NCBI GenBank assembly: GCA_014377915.1
Contig: JACMOT010000550.1
Span: 1 to 11,803, forward strand
From: Tardiphaga sp.
GTDB taxonomy: Bacteria > Pseudomonadota > Alphaproteobacteria > Rhizobiales > Xanthobacteraceae
DNA: 11,803 bases
Reading direction: 5' to 3'
A model generated the notes under the pieces. The model worked only from the letters and a program-made list of their open reading frames with translations, was not told the DNA's origin and ran no database searches. The position numbers were made by a program, and so were the translations under genes. The stretch's first letter is position 1. Every line of letters begins with the position of its first letter. Positions 8,133 to 11,803 of the stretch are shown piece by piece.

Positions 8133-9334
8133 CCTTCGCCATGCGCCGCCTGCTCGCGCGCCACGGTGCTTCGTGGAGCCGTGTGACGGCCATGGAGGCG
8201 CCGGCGTAACGATCGCAGGGTGCCTTGGCCCAACCGGACCAGGAAGCGTGCCCAGCGCTGTGCGCGCCAGTAGGGATTGTTGTCCAGCGTCAGCGATTTC
8301 AGGTGCCAGGCTTTGGCAGCCGACCAATCGTCGCAAGCGGTTTTCACCGGGTCGTCGTAGAATGCATCGATCTTGTCGACCGCCATGCCGTCGCTGGCGA
8401 GCCAGGTGGGGATGTGGACGTTGCAGAGCCGCTCGACGTCGGTGAACACCTTGTCGGTGCCGGTACCCGCCGCGGGACAGGAGGTTGCGAACGCATCGCC
8501 GATCAGCACGATGCCGGGCTGGCGATGGCCTTCGGTGACGTAGAGGTCCGCCGGCCGGACCTTGACCGGTCCCACCACCTCGAAATCGCCCATCATGCGA
8601 TCGAGGTTCGGCATCATCGCGCGCATGGTGTCTTTCGGCGCCCGCCGAAAGCGGCGCAGGAACGGATCATCCATCTGCCGATACACCATCAGATTGGCGC
8701 GCATGGTCCGTCCGATCGGAAACAGCGTCAGATAGGTCATGCGCTCGCTGGAGCGTTTCGGCCAATAGGTCAGCGCGGGGAAATCGAACGCCTCGCGATC
8801 GCGCGGCGCGACATCGAAGCCGATGGTGATGGAATGGCAGGCGCTGATGATCCGGCGCTGGATCCCGAGTGCGTCGCGCAGCCCGACGCTGAGGCCATTG
8901 GCCAGCACCACCAGCCGTGCCGAGATCTCCTCGCCATTTGACAGCGCAACCTGCTGCCGCTCGGCGCTGGTGTGGATCGCCGTCGCCTTGGCGTGAATCA
9001 GGGGAACGGAGTCGGGGATTGCTGCCCGCAACGTGTTGACCAGCGTGTCATACATCACGCCTTGCTGGTCGCTGGGCTTGCGGTCGACCACATAGCCGAA
9101 CCGTGCCTCCCACACTTCGCCGTCGAGGGTGGTCGCGCGCAGCGTCTCCTCGGCCAGGCCGGTCTTGCGCAGAATAGCGATCTGGGTGCTGCCCAGCTTC
9201 TCGCAACGCAGATCGGGCGGATAGACCGTGTGCGGATCGATCAGCACGGCCGAGATGCCGGCGCGGCCGAGCGTGGCCGCGGCAATCGATCCAGCCAGGC
9301 CGCCGCCGATAATGGCAATATCCGTATAACGCAT
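8120..9334 (-). CDS. FAD-dependent monooxygenase-like oxidoreductase
   Basis: A 404-residue flavoprotein of the UbiH / p-hydroxybenzoate hydroxylase superfamily (group A flavin monooxygenases and relatives such as geranylgeranyl reductases). The N-terminus has AIIGGGLAGSIAAATLGRAG (7-26) for FAD binding and Asp33 at the end of beta 2. The conserved GD motif is GIVLIGDAFATSCPAAGTGTD (starting at 274), with Asp280, Pro287 and the glycines at 290 and 292 in the usual places. No signal peptide is seen; the tail (about 357-404) is basic. The start is set at 9334 because AAGG (plus-strand CCTT, 9342-9345) stands 7 nt upstream and the FAD motif begins directly after it. A longer frame from 9397 would add 21 residues without family support. 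The gene is convergent with the receiver-kinase gene and divergent from the acyltransferase gene (153-bp gap). The substrate is unknown. Confidence 0.88.
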   Translation of the reverse strand: MRYTDIAIIGGGLAGSIAAATLGRAGISAVLIDPHTVYPPDLRCEKLGSTQIAILRKTGLAEETLRATTLDGEVWEARFGYVVDRKPSDQQGVMYDTLVNTLRAAIPDSVPLIHAKATAIHTSAERQQVALSNGEEISARLVVLANGLSVGLRDALGIQRRIISACHSITIGFDVAPRDREAFDFPALTYWPKRSSERMTYLTLFPIGRTMRANLMVYRQMDDPFLRRFRRAPKDTMRAMMPNLDRMMGDFEVVGPVKVRPADLYVTEGHRQPGIVLIGDAFATSCPAAGTGTDKVFTDVERLCNVHIPTWLASDGMAVDKIDAFYDDPVKTACDDWSAAKAWHLKSLTLDNNPYWRAQRWARFLVRLGQGTLRSLRRRLHGRHTAPRSTVAREQAAHGEGRLV

Positions 9335-9487
9335 TGATCTGCCTTCATGCCCCGCGCTGTTTATGCGCCGCAAAAGACGAATAAACGCTGAATCCAATGC
9401 TACGGACCGCGCGGATCAGCGAATCTGACTTAACTGAAAAGCAATCCGGGGGGGCGATGATAAGCGCTCATCCGGACCAACATTTCG
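9335..9487. promoter_or_regulatory. divergent intergenic region between the flavoprotein and acyltransferase genes
   Basis: A 153-bp gap between two outward-facing start codons, so it must hold both promoters. A somewhat AT-rich part spans about 9358-9445. No -35/-10 pair with good spacing could be assigned to either strand. A G7 tract lies at 9448-9454, just before a 20-codon frame beginning at ATG 9457, which I do not consider coding. Confidence 0.4.
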
Positions 9488-10639
9488 ATGATTTCAGTAA
9501 GCATTTGTTCACCAGATAGCAGCCTGGCCGCGCCGTGGCAGGACCTGGCGCAGCGCGCGTCATCGAACGTGTTCATGAACCCGGTGGCCGTGAAGGCCGC
9601 CTGCGACAGCCGGTTCGCCAAGGTGCAGATGCTGCTGGCCTGGGAGCAGGGCGCCGAGCCGGCCCGGCTGGTCGGGGTATGGGCGTTGCAGCTGCGCCGG
9701 ATCGCGCCGTTCTGGCCGACGCTGCTGGAAGCCCTGCCTTACAACTACGCCTTTCTGTCGAGCCCGGTGGTCGACCCGGTTTTTGTCACCGAGGTGATTC
9801 CTGCCTTTCTCGCGGCGCTGGCCAGAAGCCCGCTGCCGAAAGTGCTCAGCCTGCGCGACTTCGACGCCGAATCGCCGAGCTACGATGCGCTCCGTTCGGC
9901 GCTCGCGTCGCGGGGCAGCGTTCCGCTACAATTCACTGAAAGTGCTCGACCAATCGCGACGCGCGGGGCCGGCATCAAGAAGTCGGGCTCGACCCGCAAG
10001 AAGCTGCGGCAGGACTGGAACCGGCTGTCCGCCACGGGAGTCGTCGATGTCGTCAACGCCCGCGCGCCCGCCGACGTCCGTCTGGCGTTCGAGACCTTTC
10101 TGGCGCTGGAAGCCGGCAGCTGGAAGGGGGTAAGCGGAACGGCGCTGTTGTCCGACCAGGCCGATGCCAGCTTCGTGCGCCGGTTGGTGGGCGAGCTGTC
10201 CGAGCAGGGCAATGCCTCGGTGGCGCTGCTGCGGATCGACGGCCGGGCGATCGCCGCCCAGGTGCTGATGTATTGCGGCTCCACGGCCTATACGTGGAAG
10301 ACCGCCTATGATGCCGGCTTTGCCAAATACTCCCCCGGCGCCTTGCTGATCGACAAGGTGACCGAAGAGCTGTTCGCGACCCCTGGTATCGAGACCATCG
10401 ATTCCTGTTCCGTGGAAGGCAGTTTCATGGCCCAGCTTTGGACCGGCCGACGGATGATGGTCGATCTGCTGGTTCAGGTCGCTCCGGGGGGGGCACTGGC
10501 CTTCATTGCCGAGGCTGCCCGGCAACGCGGATATAATTGGTTGCGCAGCCTGCGGAACCGGCTGCGGGCGTGGCGCTGGCGGCGGCGGCCGAACAAGATG
10601 GCGGCCACGACATTGCCGACACCCGAACTCACCAAATGA
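9488..10639 (+). CDS. GNAT-fold acyltransferase of the CelD/BcsL type
   Basis: A 383-residue protein resembling the large GNAT family (Acetyltransf_6 / CelD / BcsL) involved in polysaccharide or cell-envelope acylation in proteobacteria. The N-terminal half (about 1-150) matches the usual first domain of this family. The C-terminal GNAT half includes RKKLRQDWNRLSATG (170-184), FETFLALEAGSWKG (201-214), a beta strand with SVALLRIDGRAIAAQVLMY (244-262), and KYSPGALLIDKVTEEL (280-295), which forms the acyl-CoA pyrophosphate region. The tail is very basic (about 353-370, rich in Arg and Trp) and may bind membrane or nucleic acid. ATG 9488 is used because an in-frame stop lies at 9461 and no earlier start exists; no good Shine-Dalgarno is visible. 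A G8 tract at codons 332-335 could slip. The acceptor substrate is not known. Family assignment rests on motif recognition only. Confidence 0.8.
   Translation: MISVSICSPDSSLAAPWQDLAQRASSNVFMNPVAVKAACDSRFAKVQMLLAWEQGAEPARLVGVWALQLRRIAPFWPTLLEALPYNYAFLSSPVVDPVFVTEVIPAFLAALARSPLPKVLSLRDFDAESPSYDALRSALASRGSVPLQFTESARPIATRGAGIKKSGSTRKKLRQDWNRLSATGVVDVVNARAPADVRLAFETFLALEAGSWKGVSGTALLSDQADASFVRRLVGELSEQGNASVALLRIDGRAIAAQVLMYCGSTAYTWKTAYDAGFAKYSPGALLIDKVTEELFATPGIETIDSCSVEGSFMAQLWTGRRMMVDLLVQVAPGGALAFIAEAARQRGYNWLRSLRNRLRAWRWRRRPNKMAATTLPTPELTK
10486..10493 (+). repeat. eight-G homopolymer inside the acyltransferase gene
   Basis: An uninterrupted run of eight G within the codons for Pro-Gly-Gly-Ala (about residues 333-336). 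Loss or gain of one G would change the last 50 or so residues. It is the longest homopolymer I noticed in the coding part of the window. Confidence 0.7.
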
Positions 10640-10901
10640 CCCCGGCGCGGAAATGGCTCCACGGCTGATTCCATGCCCGATCACGATTCGGCGGCAGATT
10701 CGCCAGATTCGGCAAAAACTGCCGACCACGGGCGCCGCGACCTGCCAACAACGTATCCGCGGCGTTCATCAAACCGCAACATTGCTGCAGTGCGATTCTC
10801 TCCAGAAGTCCGTGTTCCACCCTGAATCCAGCGTGCTTTTGCCATCGCCGACGTGCTAAATCCCTCGCTGACAGAAGCGTTTCCGTGAATGCGCTTTAGT
10901 G
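10640..10901. other. non-coding stretch after the acyltransferase gene
   Basis: About 260 bp with no gene that I can support. It contains three GATTCG words (10685, 10697, 10706) and a 5-bp hairpin CGGCA-AAAAC-TGCCG (10710-10724) that lacks a T-run, so no clear terminator for the acyltransferase gene is seen. Minus-strand frames here carry no recognisable protein features. Confidence 0.5.
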
Positions 10902-10930
10902 TTGACTTGGGGTGACCCCGGGGATAAAAC
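10902..10930 (+). promoter_or_regulatory. predicted promoter of the rpsL operon
   Basis: TTGACT (10902-10907) matches the -35 consensus in 5 of 6 positions, and TAAAAC (10925-10930) lies after a 17-bp spacer; GATAAA at 10923 with a 15-bp spacer is an alternative -10. The spacer holds a perfect dyad, GGGGT-G-ACCCC (10909-10919). Transcription would start near 10937, giving an rpsL leader of about 380 nt. It is the best promoter-like match in the gap and is placed as expected for a ribosomal operon. Confidence 0.6.
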
Positions 10931-10937
10931 CCGCGCA

Positions 10938-10971
10938 CTCACCGACAGGCGGTGAGCTTCGCCAGTGTCGG
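10938..10971 (+). promoter_or_regulatory. two mutually exclusive stems at the leader 5' end
   Basis: Stem A pairs CTCACCG (10938-10944) with CGGTGAG (10950-10956). Stem B pairs CCGACA (10942-10947) and GGCG (10948-10951) with CGCC (10960-10963) and TGTCGG (10966-10971), leaving a two-base AG bulge. Both use 10942-10944 and 10950-10951, so only one can form. Such a pair could stabilise the 5' end or act as a switch. Confidence 0.4.
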
Positions 10972-11058
10972 AACGGACCACCCAATCAGTCTTTCGGGAC
11001 CAGATCGGGCACCAACCTCGACCCAAGAAGCTCAAACGCTGTCGATTATAGCTAGGCA

Positions 11059-11151
11059 ATGCCAAAACGACGTTTGCTTTTGAAGCATCAGCTTCTGAGG
11101 CTTATTCGGATGCATGACCTCGGTGCAGACTATCAGGCGAGAGCCCGATAG
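11059..11151 (+). CDS. possible 30-residue upstream ORF in the rpsL leader
   Basis: ATG 11059 opens a 30-codon frame, beginning MPKRRLLLKHQLLRLIR and ending QARAR, that stops at TAG 11149-11151. The peptide is very basic and leucine-rich. The stop codon lies in the 3' arm of the main leader hairpin, so a translating ribosome would melt it, as in attenuation. The only Shine-Dalgarno-like sequence is AGG at 11054-11056, which is very close to the ATG. Chance occurrence is quite possible and no homology is claimed. Confidence 0.18.
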   Translation: MPKRRLLLKHQLLRLIRMHDLGADYQARAR

Positions 11152-11165
11152 TCACGATCGCGGTC
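11116..11165 (+). promoter_or_regulatory. compound 50-nt stem with GNRA tetraloop in the rpsL leader
   Basis: The outer stem pairs GACCTCG (11116-11122) with CGCGGTC (11159-11165), six of seven positions paired. After a small internal loop, GACTATC (11128-11134) pairs perfectly with GATAGTC (11147-11153). An A-C mismatch then precedes GGC/GCC closing a GAGA tetraloop (11139-11142). The co-axial arrangement with a GNRA cap is typical of functional RNA rather than chance. No T-run follows, so it is not an intrinsic terminator. Confidence 0.5.
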
Positions 11166-11186
11166 CTCTGTGGCGTTAAACGCTTT

Positions 11187-11204
11187 CCGCTCAGTGATGA
11201 GAGG
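11187..11204 (+). promoter_or_regulatory. second GNRA hairpin in the rpsL leader
   Basis: CTCA (11190-11193) pairs with TGAG (11198-11201) around a GTGA (GNRA) tetraloop. A G-A mismatch and CC/GG (11187-11188 with 11203-11204) extend the stem. It begins 21 nt after the compound stem. Confidence 0.35.
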
Positions 11205-11276
11205 TTGGCGTGATTTCGTTTTGCGTGAATCCTTTCATGTGAGCCGAACGATGGGGTAGGTGACCCCGAACAATTT

Positions 11277-11297
11277 GCGAAGCCGTTACGGTTTCGC
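11277..11297 (+). promoter_or_regulatory. 9-bp hairpin just upstream of the rpsL ribosome binding site
   Basis: GCGAAGCCG (11277-11285) pairs with CGGTTTCGC (11289-11297), including one G-T wobble, around a TTA loop. It ends 6 nt before AAGGG (11304-11308) and 12 nt before GAAGG (11310-11314), so it leaves the ribosome binding site free but next to a stable structure. This is a natural place for a translational control protein to act. Confidence 0.45.
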
Positions 11298-11319
11298 GCG
11301 AACAAGGGTGAAGGCGAAG

Positions 11320-11691
11320 ATGCCGACGATCAACCAGTTGATCAGCAATCCGCGCGAAGTGCAGAAGTCGCGCAAGAAGGTGCCGGCGCTGCAGCAGTCG
11401 CCGCAGAAGCGTGGCGTTTGCACGCGCGTCTATACCACGACCCCGAAGAAGCCGAACTCGGCGCTTCGTAAAGTCGCAAAGGTGCGTCTGACCAATGGCT
11501 TCGAAGTCATCGGTTATATTCCGGGCGAAGGCCATAACCTTCAGGAGCACTCCGTGGTGATGATCCGCGGCGGTCGCGTCAAGGATTTGCCCGGCGTGCG
11601 TTACCACATTCTCCGCGGCGTCCTCGATACCCAGGGCGTCAAGAACCGTAAGCAGCGTCGTTCGAAGTACGGCGCGAAGCGTCCGAAATAA
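11320..11691 (+). CDS. rpsL: 30S ribosomal protein S12
   Basis: A complete 123-residue S12, the decoding-centre protein of the small subunit and the first gene of the str operon (rpsL-rpsG-fusA-tuf). It starts [12 protein letters not shown] and contains [18 protein letters not shown] (40-57) and [13 protein letters not shown] (84-96). Lys43 and Lys88, the classical streptomycin-resistance positions, are wild type, so the protein should confer normal sensitivity. Asp89, the residue methylthiolated by RimO in other bacteria, is conserved. The frame is open 20 codons further upstream to ATG 11260, but family length, the MPTI start and GAAGG (11310-11314) five bases before ATG 11320 decide the start. 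A long structured leader precedes it and rpsG follows after 14 nt. Confidence 0.99.
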   Translation: MPTINQLISNPREVQKSRKKVPALQQSPQKRGVCTRVYTTTPKKPNSALRKVAKVRLTNGFEVIGYIPGEGHNLQEHSVVMIRGGRVKDLPGVRYHILRGVLDTQGVKNRKQRRSKYGAKRPK

Positions 11692-11705
11692 TCGGGAACA
11701 GATAG

Positions 11706-11803
11706 ATGTCTCGTCGCCATTCTGCTGAAAAGCGTGAAGTGAACCCGGATCCGAAGTTCGGGAATATCATCATCACGAAGTTCATGAACTCGGTCATGTA
11801 CGA
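11706..11803 (+). CDS. rpsG: 30S ribosomal protein S7 (5' part, runs off window)
   Basis: The first 32 codons of S7, the primary 16S rRNA-binding protein that organises the 30S head: [16 protein letters not shown] followed by [16 protein letters not shown], matching the conserved S7 N-terminus. ATG 11706 is preceded by GGGA (11694-11697) at 8-nt spacing. Only 14 nt separate it from the rpsL stop codon, so the genes are co-transcribed and probably translationally coupled. In E. coli S7 represses the operon by binding the roughly 100-nt rpsL-rpsG spacer; that spacer is absent here. The rest of the gene lies beyond the window. Confidence 0.97.
   Translation, partial: MSRRHSAEKREVNPDPKFGNIIITKFMNSVMY

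Larger units (their letters stand above)
10937..11319 (+). promoter_or_regulatory. long structured 5' leader of rpsL
   Basis: Roughly 380 nt between the predicted transcription start and the rpsL ATG, with at least five hairpins found by hand at 10938-10971, 11082-11095, 11116-11165, 11187-11204 and 11277-11297. It also has a GGGGT-N5-ACCCC stem at 11253-11267. I do not recognise a named riboswitch or ribosomal-protein leader. The length, number of stems and GNRA loops suggest a cis-regulatory RNA or a processed small RNA. It could also be an ordinary long leader with chance stems, because the DNA is GC-rich. Confidence 0.45.

Noticed and set aside
8225..8941. Plus-strand open frame of 238 codons opposite the flavoprotein gene
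   Set aside because: It is antisense to a gene with clear FAD-binding motifs and a good ribosome binding site, and shows no protein signature of its own.
9457..9519. Short leader peptide frame before the acyltransferase gene
   Set aside because: Twenty codons beginning after a G-rich stretch and overlapping the acyltransferase start out of frame. There is no amino acid bias or hairpin to suggest attenuation.
10685..10711. Three GATTCG words as a possible iteron or CRISPR-like repeat
   Set aside because: The copies are only six bases long with uneven spacing (12 and 9 bp), and there are no longer repeats or spacers around them.
10681..10938. Minus-strand frame of 85 codons in the rpsL upstream gap
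   Set aside because: It crosses the predicted rpsL promoter, has no recognisable features and no clear ribosome binding site.
11260..11319. N-terminal extension of S12 from ATG 11260
   Set aside because: S12 begins MPTI in the family, a good Shine-Dalgarno precedes ATG 11320, and the extension would place coding sequence across the leader hairpin at 11277-11297.
10640..11319. tRNA gene in the gap before rpsL
   Set aside because: No T-loop GTTCGA-type motif, acceptor stem or cloverleaf could be assembled from the hairpins seen.

Overview
The window is GC-rich and reads as chromosomal DNA of an alphaproteobacterium. The best guess is the Bradyrhizobium/Rhodopseudomonas/Nitrobacter group. This rests on the sequence style of RpoC, S12 and S7, on an HWE-family histidine kinase, and on an extragenic palindromic element of the 'TAGGGTGGGCAAAGCG' type that I recall as common in that group. 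The genus assignment is inference; no database was searched.

Layout: the 3' half of rpoC (1-2064) ends at a strong intrinsic terminator. Five accessory genes follow. They are a FAD oxidoreductase fused to a methyltransferase (2324-4378, +), an ABC exporter with very acidic ends (4617-6653, +), a receiver-HWE histidine kinase (6782-8098, +), a FAD-dependent monooxygenase-like protein (8120-9334, -) and a CelD/BcsL-type GNAT acyltransferase (9488-10639, +). A 680-bp gene-poor stretch leads to rpsL (11320-11691) and the start of rpsG (11706 to the window end).

The RNA polymerase and ribosomal-protein genes frame the window. In many relatives rpoBC lies close to rpsL-rpsG-fusA-tuf, so the accessory genes occupy the junction between two essential housekeeping units. 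They do not look like one operon: gaps are wide, strands differ, and separate promoter, hairpin and repeat signals lie between them. Redox, methyl-transfer, acyl-transfer, export and signalling functions are present, but the sequence does not show that they act on a common substrate.

The most interesting non-coding region is 10902-11319, upstream of rpsL. A sigma70-like promoter whose spacer holds a perfect dyad is followed by a roughly 380-nt leader. The leader contains several good hairpins: two mutually exclusive stems at the predicted 5' end, a compound 50-nt stem capped by a GNRA tetraloop, a second GNRA hairpin, and a 9-bp hairpin just before the Shine-Dalgarno. A 30-codon upstream ORF ends inside the main hairpin. 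The rpsL-rpsG gap is only 14 nt, too short for an E. coli-type S7 operator, so the leader is a reasonable candidate site for control of this ribosomal operon.
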